From Ichthyophis bannanicus (taxonomy: Eukaryota; Chordata; Amphibia; Gymnophiona; Ichthyophiidae): 64,000 nucleotides of DNA. Below are positions 42,960 through 53,735 of the stretch, one piece after another. The notes under the pieces were generated by a model that was given only the letters and a program-made list of their open reading frames with translations, ran no database searches and had not been told where the DNA came from. Each line of letters begins with the position of its first letter. Position 1 is the first letter of the stretch. The position numbers were made by a program, and so were the translations under genes. The DNA lies in NCBI GenBank assembly GCA_033557465.1, contig CM066033.1, positions 588,782,438 to 588,846,437 of the forward strand. Direction: 5' to 3'.

Positions 42960-44830
42960 GAGAGAGGAGGTCAGGAGCAGACCCTAACTCCAGGGAGGGA
43001 GCTTGAGAGAGATGTAGAAGCAGAGGGTACCACATTTGCCGTGGCCAATGTGGAGCTATGAGGATCATGTGGCCTCTGTCTCTCTGAAGCTTGAACAGGG
43101 TTTTGGGAATTAGGGGAATGGATGGAAAGGCATAGAGGAAGTCTTGACCCCAGTGAAGGAGGAAAGCATCCCTTGCCTCAGCCCCCTGAGCCAGAGTTCT
43201 GGAACAGAACCGGGGAAGTTTGGCATTCCACGGAATTGGAAAGTGGTCTATGTCCGGGGTTCCCCAAATTTGAAAAATCTTGGATACCTGGTCCATATGT
43301 AGGGACCACTCGTGTGGAAGCAGAACTCGACTGAGCCTGTCTGCCCAAGAGTTTTGAACGCCTGGAAGATAAACTGACAGAAGATGAATGTGATGCTCTC
43401 TGGCGAAGGTCCACAGTCGCAAAGCTTCGTTGCAAAGCGACAGAGAGCCAGTTCCTCCCTGCTTGTTCACATAGAACATGGCTACCTGATTGTCCGTGTG
43501 GATAAGGACTGTCTTGTGGCTGAGCAGGGTGTGGAAAACATGCAGAGCAAGGAACATTGCTCTGAGCTCCAAGAGATTGATATGTAGACAAGTCTCCTGT
43601 GGGGACCAGATGCCCTGGGTGGAGAGGTCTTGCAGATGAGCTCCCCACCCCATTGGAGAGGCATCTGTTGTAAGAGTTGCTTGGGGTAGAGACTGTTGAA
43701 AGGGGGACCCCAGCAACAGATTTTGAGGGGACTTCCACCACTGGAGGGACAAAATGAAGCGACTTGTGTTTGCTATTTTGTCTGACAGGCAGCCTAATGC
43801 CTGGGCCCATTGGGTGGATAAAGTCCACTGAGCTGCCCTCATGTGAAGGCGAGCATATGGTACCACATGCACGGTGGATGCCATGTGGCCTAGCAACTGT
43901 AACATCTCTCGAGCAGTTAGGAGGGGTTTCAACTCTGCTTGAGAAGCTAACTGTATTGTGTATTGTGAACCGCCCAGATGTCAATTGTATTGGGCAGTAT
44001 ATAAAGTTTTAATAAACATAAACATAAACATAACTGCACCAAGCGAAGGCAACGGGCCTGGGGAAGATAGGCCAATGCCCTTGTGGTATCCAACAACGCC
44101 CCTATAAACTCCAGGGACTGAGTAGGGATCAAATTGGATTTTGGGATGTTTATTACCAGCCCTAAATACTGAAGGATACGCATTGTGCAGGTTAGAGAAC
44201 TCTTGGCCTCCGATTGAGTGGGAGCTCGAATGAGCCAGTCGTCCAGGTAAGGGAAGACTAATATTCCCAGGGTGCACAGAAAAGCAGCTACCACTGCCAT
44301 GCATTTCGTGAACACCCTTGATGCAGAGGCCAGACCAAAAGAGAGCACTCTGTATTGATAGTGCTTCTCTTGAAAAAGGAACCGAAGGAACCTTCTGTGA
44401 GTTGGATGGATGAGAACATGAGTGTACGCATCCTTGAGATCTAGAGAACAAAGCCAATCCTGACTCTGAAGGTATGGCATCAGAGTTCCTAGAGAAACCA
44501 TCTTGAACTTTTCCTTGACTAGGAATCTGTTCAACTCTCTGAGATCTAAGATGGGTCTGAAGCCCCCTGTCTTCTTTGGAATAAGAAAATAGGGGGAGTA
44601 GAACCCTGTGCCCTGTTGTTGAAAAGGCACTTCCTCTATTGACCCTGGGCGAGAAGAGTGGCAACCTCCTGCTGCAACAGGTTGAGGAGGGAGGTTGGAG
44701 AATTGAACTGGTGCACTCTTGTGAGAGGGGGCAAGCTTGAAAAATGAAGTTTGTACCCCTCTCTTATGATGGAGAGTATCCAATGCTCTGCTGTAATTTG
44801 CCCCCACCTGGGAGCAAAGTGACATAACCT
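42960..44830 (-). pseudogene. DIRS-4 RT - RNase H - methyltransferase-like polyprotein
   Basis: Minus strand. RT: YFLIPKKTGGFRPILDLREL, CSLDLKDAYTHVLIHPTHRR, LSFGLASASRVFTKCM, intact FPYLDDWLIRAP. A SINE fragment (43954-44030) interrupts the sequence after LPQARCLRLVQL. RH: TTDASPMGWGAHLQDLSTQG, NLLELRAMFLALHVFH, HTDNQVAMFYVNKQGG. MT-like: DHFPIPWNAKLPRFCSR, FLYAFPSIPLIPKTLFKLQR, MILIAPHWPRQMWYPLL. Note DHFPI where relatives have DLFAS. Apart from the SINE the frame is nearly open (43932-42889), making it the most complete type B polyprotein here. Confidence 0.88.
43954..44030 (+). mobile_element. SINE 3' fragment in DIRS-4
   Basis: TGTATTGTGAACCGCCCAGA, GGGCAGTATATAAAGTTTTA and an (AAACAT)n tail. 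The host hexamer TAACTG occurs at 43948-43953 and 44031-44036 as a target-site duplication. Confidence 0.85.
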
Positions 44831-44879
44831 TCCTGGAATGGTGGAGGTCTCTGATCCTTCTAGAGCCAGGAAGGCTATG

Positions 44880-46720
44880 TTCTCTAGCGGAAAGTCAAAG
44901 GCCCTGAGGGGGCTGAGGTTGCTGGGCTGGAGCAGGCCTAGCAGCCTTTGCTTTGGTCTGTTTGGAAGATTGCTGACGTTTGGTAGGGAACTGAGCTGCA
45001 GAAGATGCCCACTGACCATAAGCAGGATATAATCTTCCCTTTTTAGAAAAAGGTCTTTTCTTGAATAACCTTTTCTTAGCAGGAGCAGCTGTGGATTTGG
45101 ATAGTCTATCCAAAGCAGAATTTTCAGCATCCGTCTGATTGGCTTTTGCTTGCCAATCCTTACCAAACAGGTTCTCATCTGTACAAGGGATATTCCCCAA
45201 TTCATCTTGAACCCAGATCTCCAAATCAGATGCTTGAAGCCAAGCAATCCTACGTGCACCTATGGCAATAGCTGAGGCTCTGCTTACGTATTCAAAGGAG
45301 TAGAAAGCTGCACGGTTGGAGAATTTGGAGATATCTTGGGCATGTTTGAGCCCAGTGAGAAAGTCCTGCCTTTTATCTTCAGACATAAAAGGACTTAAAG
45401 TCTGCAAATGGTCAGTGACTTCTTTTAAGAACATTCCCATGTAGAAACTATAAGAATTAATTTCCGCAGCAAGCATGGAAGCTTGGAAGACTCTTCTTCC
45501 AAAAACATCTAGGGTTCTACATTCACGTCCTGGAGGATTAGAGGCATGTCTTTTGGCACTTCTAATCTTTCTCATTGCAGACTCAACCACAATAGAGTGG
45601 TGAGGAAGTTGAGTTTTATGGAAACCAGGACAAGGAGGGACACGATACATGGTATCCAACCTGCGAGAATGAAGAGAGGTGGTTAGAGGAGCTTCCCACA
45701 TCCTCAACATGAGATCATACAGAATCTCATGAATAGGCAAGGTAGCTGCCTCCTTAGGAGTTTTAGGATATTGTAAAATATCTAACTCCTTGGCTCTGGG
45801 CTCTGTCTCAGGGGCCACTGATAAAGTCTTGAAAAGACAAGTCCTCTGGAGGAGACATCCTTCGTTTAGGAGAGGACTCCTCCTGTGGAAGAAGCATCAC
45901 TGCATCGACCGACTCTTCAGAATCCTCAGAGTCCTCAGAGGAATCGAAGTATCGTCTGTCCGGATGCTCTTGCAAAGCCCGATACCTGTACTGACCGGGG
46001 TCGGTATCGGGAATAACCGGTACCGGGGTATCGGTACCGGAGGGCTTCAGCAGATAGAGTACCGGCATAGCAGACACCGATGCCGATGTCGATGCCACTG
46101 GTACCGGAATCGGTACCGATGGCGATGCTAGAGCCGGTACCGGCGGAGTAGTCTGTTGCGGTACCATGGGCGTCGATGCTAGAAGGAAAGCCGCCAGACT
46201 GCGTTCTATGGACAGAATCCTCTGATCCATTGACGCCGCCAATGCTTGGAAGTCGGTACCGGTGGAAGCCACCGGTACCCCAGAGCATGGCACCAGGAGA
46301 TCTGTCGTGACCCATCGAGATCATCCTGGAACCCCGATGATGATGCTTTAGAGGCTGAAGCCTCCCACCGGGGTAATTTTGCCAGTGCAGAATCCTCGAG
46401 GGCAACGCCAGAGGCATCTCGATGCTTAGAAGGAGATCTACCCTTCGAGGACCGGCTGGATTTATGTTTAGTTACCTGAGATCCATGTGAGGAAGAAGAA
46501 GCCCTGGAAGACGTCCATGCCACCGAAGCCGCATCAGAGGGAAACAGGGTACTGAGCTTGGCAGCTCGGTTCTGCCGACCTCTTTTAGAATCATGGAACA
46601 AGACACACAATCTGTTATGGAATGGTCAGGACCTAAACATTTTAGACACCAGTCATGGGTGTCGGTGACGGAAATGGTACCGCCACCTTTTGTGCACTTT
46701 TTAAATCCTGAGGCAGGCTT
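44880..46720 (-). pseudogene. DIRS-4 gag-like protein, frameshifted
   Basis: Minus strand from the ATG at about 46720: MEKPASGFKKCTKGGGTISV, then TDTHDWCLKCLGPDH; the first Cys pair is altered (CTKG where DIRS-5 has CTKC). Frames change near 46610 and 46290, then 45818-44895 is open: DILQYPKTPKEAATLPIHEI, LPHHSIVVESAMRKIRSAKR, NPPGRECRTLDVFGRRVFQA, LQASDLEIWVQDELGNIPC, and a Lys-rich C terminus. The middle (46000-46290) encodes a low-complexity VP-rich segment made of GGTACCG repeats. Confidence 0.83.
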
Positions 46721-46934
46721 TTCCATATTTAAGGAAAAAAACGCAAGTGCACCTGAAGAAAAAGAATGGAAAAAAGGGTTTTGTTTTGTTTTTTTTTTTT
46801 TTACAAGAAGAAAAGAACAAAGACCGGCGGTACTGGTACAGCGTCGAAGAAGGCAGACGCGACACAAAAGAAATGAAGAAAAAATAAGGAAATTCTTCTG
46901 CGGTGACAGGAACACGACCTGCTGGCTCTGCGTA

Positions 46935-47095
46935 AAAAAAGAACTGAGGAGAGACAGTTGGGAAAGGCGGGAAGGCAGCACGCAGGCGCTGTGGGATGCT
47001 CCCAAAGGCTTTCTGATTGGACGCTGGGGAGCGTTCCCGCGCAGGCTCTGTCGGTACCGACGTACCCATATGTGAAGACTCATTCCTGCTTTTTC
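46935..47095 (-). repeat. DIRS-4 left ITR
   Basis: Inverted partner of 41367-41530, containing the blocks CCCAAAGGCTTTCTGATTGG and GTCGGTACCGACGTACCCAT. It abuts the hAT frame at 47096. Confidence 0.9.
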
Positions 47096-48160
47096 CTGGA
47101 GATTATGATTTCACTGGTTGGAATATTTTAATTAACTTCTATGTGACTCTGTGACCTAGTATTACCGCATCCAAGAATCTTTTGATACTCACTCTCAACA
47201 AAGTCACACATCTCTTTAAGTTCTTCAATCCTCACTTTATAAATGTGAAAATCTCTGAATATCTTGTCAATAATAGCTTCAATGTCAAATGGCAGGCATT
47301 CGGTAGCAGTGATGATACAATTGTGAGCAATGTGAGCTGCACAGTTTGCACCAATTAAATTACTTCCTAAATCATTTTGCAGTTTGTAAAAAATATTGTT
47401 ACTACCCCCTCGTAGTGGCTCCACCAAAATTGCAATTGGTATTGTCAGCACACAATGCCAAAACTGTAGATCTTAGTCTATTGGACTCAACTGTATCAAG
47501 AATGCACTTGGAAAGAATGTCTAAAGTCTCGCCTTGAACTTCATGGACATCAAGAACTTTTACCTGAACCCCTTTCTCGGGAAGAAAGTACCTTACTAAA
47601 ATAGGGCACACTTTAATGCTTCCATGGTTTGAGCAATCATAAAAAACTGTTAAAAAGCTTATCTCAGAAAGGTCTCTCTTGAGGGAATCAATAGAGTCAG
47701 GACTGAAAGCATTACAGATGATTGCTTCCTTTTTGGTTCGCACACGAGTATTTTTATCAAAACATTTTTTAAACAACTTTGAAGTACAGTCTGACGACCG
47801 AAAAGAATGGTTGTGGACAACACAGTGATAAGCCCATGTATCCTCAGTTGTAGCTAGTGACTGAGTTTTCTCATCAAAAGTTTGACTTTTAAAAAAAGAA
47901 GTCACAGTTCTACTTGAAGAAGCACTTACATCTGCTATCTTGTGTTTGTCCATTCTTAGGTGTTGAATAATGTCACCCTTTCCTGCATGTGCGATTGAAA
48001 AGAAAGTCTGGCATTTGTTACAAAGCACCGTGCTATCATCAGAATGTTTCTTAATGAACAGGTATTCATTTTAGAGTTGGTCATTAAAAATGCACTTTCT
48101 TTTCTGCATTTTAAAATGAAAATAAAGTCTAAAGATGAAATGGAAACATGCACCCTAGGC
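47096..48160 (-). pseudogene. hAT transposase relic, N-terminal half
   Basis: Minus strand: a BED-like zinc finger (CNKCQTFFSIAHAGKGDIIQ followed by HLRMDKHK, C-x2-C...H-x5-H), then WAYHCVVHNHSFRSSDCTSK, SFLTVFYDCSNHGSIKVCPI, VLALCADNTNCNFGG (catalytic-core DDE-type region), and ANCAAHIAHNCIITATECLP. Frame breaks at about 48028 and 47430. The frame ends a few residues before the DIRS-4 junction and resumes on the far side (41366). Confidence 0.82.
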
Positions 48161-49685
48161 TAAGAGCCTACATAGACGACAGAATCAACGAAATCAGCTG
48201 ACCACTGATCGTGATACTAATATTGATGTTGGCCCCAGGATCATAGGCGCCAGTTCTGTGGGTGCTTGAGCACCCCCAATATTTTCCCCTGTAGGTCTGT
48301 ATATCTGTAGCAAAAAACCCCACCATACTCCAGAGCTGCAGAACAAGGGAGAAAGGAAGGTTTCTGTATCCTAGCTACTTCTCCCACCTCCCTCTGCTCC
48401 CTGTTGGCTGGCTGTGTCTGCTGCAGCTATTGGTTGGCTTTGTCTGACTGATGGTTGCCTGGGCCCTGAGGAGGAAGCAGAGCCAGATTTGTCAGATGTG
48501 CTGAGGACTCAGAAGTTTAGGATTGCCAATCAACTAAATTATCTTAGGATTTTACAACTTTGAAAAGTAGCTGTCTTAGTCAGAATGATGTCTAAATTGT
48601 CTGGGTATTCTTTTTTTAGAGTTTAACTCTACAGCTTGCCAGTGCTCCCCCCTCATTGTGCAGAGTAAGTGGTAGGTTCCAGCCAATGCAAAGACGGCAC
48701 TAGTCATAGGAAGGGTGGGCTGATTTTCTGCACAGGGTCTGGGAGAAAGTCAGTGGAATAAATGGGTTTCTTGTAGGGGTGAGTGGGGTTGCTGAGAAAG
48801 GGGAGGAATAGAATAAAGTATGAGGAGGCTATTGCAGGCTGAGAAAAAGAACTGGTAGCAAAAGCAAGAACCTAGGGCGCTGAAGTAGAGGAGTGCAGCA
48901 CAGCACCAGTAGGCAGTCAGAGACAGAAACTATCTGTCTGAAAAGTGCTAGTGTGCATGTGTGTACCTGATTTGCGGGGTGCGGGGTGGATGAATGCATG
49001 TGTATGTGACTGAAGTACAACAGAGTGCATGGATGTGTATATGTTTGTGTCTCATATAATTAAAGTTTCCCTTTGAAAATTTCAGCTAGAGTGGAGAAGT
49101 CCACTGGTACAAATGTGGAGGAGTGGAGGAGTTGGACATGTGTTTTAAAATAGGGGGCATTTAGGCATCCCAACCGAAGTAATATGATTCCAGGGACAAA
49201 TCCTTAAAATAAGGGACTTTACTTTAACACAAGGCCAATGGAGTAACCTTGTGTTAAAGCCATATGCTAAAGTTCCATGAATGGCTTCCTAATGCAAGCA
49301 TTGCACAAAAAATTTGCAGCATACCTTTATTCGGCTCTTCATGGAAGCCAGAAGAAAATTGCAGGTCTTCTCTTTGTTTGCTGTAAACGGAAGAAACGGG
49401 CATAAAATCGTCACGCTACCACAGAAAAACAAGCTAACCTTTTATTCCTCCACAGACCTTTCTTTAAACCCCCGGCATTGCATTCAGCCTCTTGTCTTCT
49501 GAGCACTTCTCTGCATCTATGCAGAATAGATAATATCTCGATTACCATGGATTTGAATAAGCTGTGCGCTAATGTCCACACAAGGCTTTGCTTACAGTTA
49601 TCTCATGCTTAAAACTCATTTCCGCATAGGGCACATACAACTGCACAAAAGCCGAGTTAATATGGACACAAAGCCTAACACATTA
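48161..49685. other. No gene; unassigned DNA with a possible MITE end
   Basis: 48243-48290 (CATAGGCGCCAGTTCTGTGG, GAGCACCCCCAATATTTTCCC) resembles the end of a common vertebrate MITE. Nothing else is supported. Open frames are short and lack motifs. Confidence 0.4.
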
Positions 49686-50054
49686 TGTCCAGGGACAAGC
49701 AGGAATGTAGTCCTCACATATGGGTATCGTCGGTACCGACTGAGCTTGCGCGGGAACGCTCCCCAGCATCCAATAGGAACGCTTTTGGGAGCATCCCTCA
49801 GCACATGCGCGCTGCCTTCCCGCCTTTCCAACTTTGTCCCTCTTCAGTTCTTCATTTTCCGCGGAGCCGACAGGATCTATTCCCTATCACTGCAGAAAAT
49901 TCCATCTTTAAATTTAATTTCTTGTGGTCGCGCTTGCCTACTGCGCGACGCCTACTGGTACCGCCGGTTCTGTTCTTTTCTTTTCATACAAAAAAACCCC
50001 TTTTCTCTTGGTGCTAGGCGCCATTTTGGGCACTAGGCCCCATATTCCTAAATC

Positions 50055-51961
50055 ATGGAAAAGCCAACTAGTGGTTTTAAAAAATGTACTAAGTGTGGCG
50101 GTACCATTTCTGTCACTGACACCCATGATTGGTGTCTGAAATGTTTAGGACCTGAACATTCTCCATCTGAATGTCTCTCCTGCATGGGGATGACTAAAAG
50201 AGGAAGACAGAACCGGGCTGCAAAGCTCGGTACCCTCTTTTCTTCAGATGCCAGATCCATTGCATCAACATCGTCAAGGGCCTCTTCTTCCTCCCATGGA
50301 TCTCAGGTAATTAAACATAAAAGCCGGTCCTCAAAGGGTAGCTCTCCTGCTAAGCATCGAGAGGCCATTGGCATTGCCCTTGAGGGAACCACACCAATTG
50401 GAACCACATCGTTGGGGCTTCAGGATGTTCTCGAAGCCTCAACCTCCCAAGAACTACCTGTGCCATGCTCAGGGGTTCCGGCCGTCCTTACCGGTACCGA
50501 CACCCAGGCATCGGCAGCGTCAATAGACCAGAGGTTCCTCGCTATCGAGCGCAGCATCGCAGCTCTCCTTTCAGCTGCGGTACTGGTGGTCCAACAGGCA
50601 CCGGTACCGACACCCAGGCATCGGCAGCGTCAATAGACCAGAGGTTCCTCGCTATTGAGCGCAGCATCGCAGCTCTCCTTTCAGCTGCGGTACTGGTGGT
50701 CCAACAGGCACCGGTACCGACATCGACACCAACACCGACGATACCGGTACCAACGGTACCAGCCCCGGTGGGAACTCTTCCCATACCATCTCTGGCTGGA
50801 ATTGACAAAGCGGTACCAGCTCAGTTCAGTACCGACTTCGATCGGTACCGGGATCGTGCTTTGCAAGAGGATCGGAGTCAGGAATACTTCGATTCCTCCG
50901 ATTCCAAAGATTCTGATAATTCTGGCACTAGAGGGTTTCTCCTAGAAGACCCCTCTTCTCCCCAACGCAGAATGTCACCTCCAGAGGACATGTAATTTCA
51001 GGATTTCATCCATGATATGGCCAAGGGTCTTTCAATCACAGTAGCTCCTGAGGACGAACCCAGAGCTAAGGAATTGGAAATTCTCCAATATCCTAAAGCT
51101 CCTAAGGAGGCAGCCACTCTGCTTATCCATGAAATTCTGCATGGCTTGATGCTCAGAATGTGGGAGACACCTCTGACTACCTCTCCTCACTCTAGGAGAC
51201 TGGATACTATGTATCGAGTTCCACCATGTCCTGGATTTCAGAAAACTCAGCTGCCACACCATTCAATGGTAGTGGAATCAGCCATGCGTAAGATGAAAAG
51301 TGCAAAGAGGCATGCATCCAATCCTCCAGGTCGTGAATGCAGGACTCTGGATGCTTTTGGGCGCAGAACCTTTCAAGCGTCCATGTTTTCAGCTAGGATC
51401 AGGTCATACATCCTATATATGGGAATGTTCCTCAAGGAAGTCACAGGAGACTTGGAACTTATGAGCCCATTTCTCCCAGATGACAAGAGACAAGATTTTC
51501 TTGCTCTAGTTAAGCATGCTCAAGATGTCTCCAAGTTTGTTAATCGTGCAGCCTTTGACTGCTTCGAAGGCATCAGCAGAACCTCTGCTATTGCCATTGG
51601 CGAACGACGAATTGCCTGGCTACAGGCATCAGACTTGGAGACTTGGGTACAGGACAAGTTAGGCAACATTCCTTGCATAGGGGAGAATCTCTTCAGCAAG
51701 GACTGGCAGGAAAAGGCTAACGAGTTAGATGCTGACAATTCTACCTTAGATAGATTGTCAAAGTCTACAGCCACTCCAGCCAAAAGGAAGCCTTACAAAA
51801 AACCCTCTTTTAGCAAAAAGAGGAAGTTTTATCCTTCCTATACCCAGCAGAGTCAAACTCCAGGTCAGGTTGCCCAAAAGGGACAAACTAGACAGCAAAA
51901 GAAGCCAAAAGGCCAGAGAGCCCAACCAGCTCTCCAGGTTCAGCCCCCTCAAGGGCTTTGA
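50055..51961 (+). pseudogene. DIRS-5 gag-like protein, frame broken by a 110-bp duplication
   Basis: ATG at 50055: MEKPTSGFKKCTKCGGTISV, TDTHDWCLKCLGPEHSPSEC, giving the complete Cys/His cluster (C-x2-C, C-x2-C-x3-H, C-x2-C). Ser-rich linker follows. A 110-bp tandem duplication (50491-50710) shifts the frame, and a TAA at 50993 (in a position where DIRS-6 reads through) separates it from 51017-51961: LEILQYPKAPKEAATLLIHE, LPHHSMVVESAMRKMKSAKR, NPPGRECRTLDAFGRRTFQA, LQASDLETWVQDKLGNIPC, Lys-rich end. DIRS-4 and -6 gags align throughout. Confidence 0.87.
50491..50710 (+). repeat. 110-bp tandem duplication in DIRS-5 gag
   Basis: Two adjacent copies, 50491-50600 and 50601-50710, starting CCGGTACCGACACCCAGGCA and differing at one base seen (CTATCGAG / CTATTGAG). 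The boundary lies in a GGTACCG motif, suggesting slippage or recombination between such repeats. Confidence 0.93.
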
Positions 51962-52049
51962 CTCTTTCCTAGAGAGCTTTGCCTCCCTACCTCTGAGGGG
52001 TCCCCAACCCCCCAATATTCCGGGCAGGTTATGCCACTTTGTCAACAGA

Positions 52050-52149
52050 TTACTGTCAAAGAAAAAACTGTTCACTCAAAACACAAATGAGGGTATTAAA
52101 ATTCTGTCAAAACTGTAGTGGTTTTTCTAATTATCAGAGAAAGGTCTCA
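52050..52149. other. Unassigned junction DNA after DIRS-5 gag
   Basis: DIRS homology ends at about 52048 (GGTTATGCCACTTTG). About 100 bp of AT-rich DNA follow before the RTE fragment. Confidence 0.4.
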
Positions 52150-52690
52150 GACTGTTAGCACTTGTTGTTGTCGTTAAGTGCCGTCGAGTCGGAGTCGACT
52201 CATGGCGACCCTCTGGATAGCTATCCTAAATTGTGTTCGGTCTCCAGTCAGGCGGCTCATTGTTGACAGACTGGTACCCGTAGCTGCTGTTATTGTATCG
52301 ATCCATCTCATTGCTGGCCTTCCTCTTTTGCGTTGACCTTCTATCTTGCCAAGCATAATGTCTTTCTCTAATGATCTCTCTCTTCGCATGATGTGTCCAA
52401 AGTATGAAAGTCGAAGTCTTGTCATCTGAGCTTCTAAAGAAAGCTTAGGTTTGATCTCCTCTAGTACCGACTGGTTTGTTCTTCGAGCAGTCCATGGTAT
52501 ACACAGTATTCGCCGCCAGCACCATAATTCAAAGGCATCAATTTTCTTCCTGTCTGTCTTTTTCACTGTCCAGCTTTCACATCCATATGATGTTATTGAA
52601 AAAACCATGGCTTGAACAAGCCGAATCTTTGTATGGAGAGAGACATCTCTGCTCTTGAGAATCTTATCTAGGTCTTTCATAGCCATTCTG
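52150..52690 (-). mobile_element. RTE/BovB-like LINE, 3' end
   Basis: The minus-strand frame 52686-52174 is uninterrupted: MAMKDLDKILKSRDVSLHTK, MVFSITSYGCESWTVKK, IDAFELWCWRRILCIPWTAR, FGHIMRRERSLEKDIMLGKI, ending VAMSRLRLDGT-stop. The pattern matches the C-terminal region of RTE-clade LINEs (BovB). The 3' end (GAGTCGACTCCGACTCGACG, then GCACTTAACGACAACAAC) has a short repeat tail. The copy is 5'-truncated in the C-terminal domain, downstream of RT. Its 3' end resembles the tails of the SINEs at 7674 and 36532. Confidence 0.87.
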
Positions 52691-52759
52691 CCAAGAGCAA
52701 TGCGTCTTTAACCTACTTGGATCAACTATCAATAAAGAAGCAACAAGCAGTTAGCACTT

Positions 52760-53735
52760 AGCCAATTGATTTCCCAGCTACTGGTGTCACATTTGCATCA
52801 ACGACCTTCTCTGTTACATCTAGAATTCTCCTTATAACTCCTTAAATTCCTTCATATGGAAATAAATTCCAAAAGCTCTCCACAATTGTTCTTAAAGCTG
52901 TCCCAACATCTTCATATGGTACTACTGTCACGTTTCACTGAACGTTTCTTCAGGGGTTATCTTATAACATTCTATAAAATAAAACACAAAAAAGAAAAAA
53001 TACCGCTTAAAACCTAATACTACCAAATGCTACCTAAACTTCTTACCCCACTCTCTTCTTAACACTATACTTTAAATCACATACCTCTAAACTCCTCAGC
53101 AAAAAGGAAGAAAAAGAGAGACATACAATGATGCTGCCCGCATCTCGATCTAAATTCTCCAAAAGATGCTGCGCATGCGGAAAACTTTACTAACCTCCCC
53201 TTATCACTGCAACCAGAAGTCACCCAATTCACTGCACCTGGTAAACGTTCTCTTTTCCACCCCTAGCCAAGTTGACAGTAAACCTATCATGACACTCCTT
53301 TTGTATTAAAATAGAAGCCTTCTCTGTCAAAATTAACCTGTCTAATGTACGATGTGAAAATCCCGTATCCAGTGGTTCTTCTATTCAAACACACGCTCTC
53401 CAGTCTATATATGAATTCAATCCCCCTGGGATGACCGAAGCTAAATTAAAAATCCATCGTCGTTTGTGTATTAACAACAACTGCTCCATTGTCCTATCAC
53501 CTTTAGCTGTGTCTATTTGATCAATACAATAGCATTTTAAATTTGCAAATTCGTGTTTAAATTCCAGACAATGGGCTACTATCGGAGCATCTACCACTTT
53601 GTTTCAGTCGGCTCTTATGCTCTCCCATCCTTACTTTAAAGGGCCGGCTGGTCTTACCAACGTAAAATAAAGCACAAGGGCATTGAATTACATAAACTAC
53701 CTGCGAAGAATCACATGTGGTATGATGTTAGAGTA
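52760..53735 (-). mobile_element. Penelope-like element, C-terminal GIY-YIG part and 3' region
   Basis: Minus strand near 53735-53600: VVYVIQCPCALFYVGKTSRP then FKVRMGEHKSRL, the GIY-YIG-type endonuclease core (VYVI...YVGKT...R...EH) of Penelope-like retroelements. After a frameshift, 53597-53385 reads CYCIDQIDTAKGDRTMEQLL, HKRRWIFNLASVIPGGLNSY. The 3' region contains CCTGAAGAAACGTTCAGTGA near 52940 (minus), a hammerhead-like core. The 5' side ends at the junction with a type A DIRS fragment; the RT domain is missing. Confidence 0.8.

Larger units (their letters stand above)
41367..47095 (-). mobile_element. DIRS-4: full-length type B DIRS retrotransposon inside a hAT transposase
   Basis: Minus-strand order: left ITR 47095-46935, gag 46720-44880, RT-RH-MT 44830-42960, YR 42943-41930, ICR about 41735-41640, right ITR to 41367. 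The host hAT frame runs to within a few bases of each end, so the boundaries are well fixed. The ITR contains the type B palindrome CGTCGGTACCGACG (about 41430 and 47055). Frameshifts and stops are few. A 77-bp SINE fragment with its own duplication sits in the RT region. Confidence 0.93.

Noticed and set aside
50491..50710. CRISPR-like or regulatory tandem array
   Set aside because: Only two adjacent copies inside a coding frame; a simple duplication explains it. No CRISPR features occur anywhere in the window.
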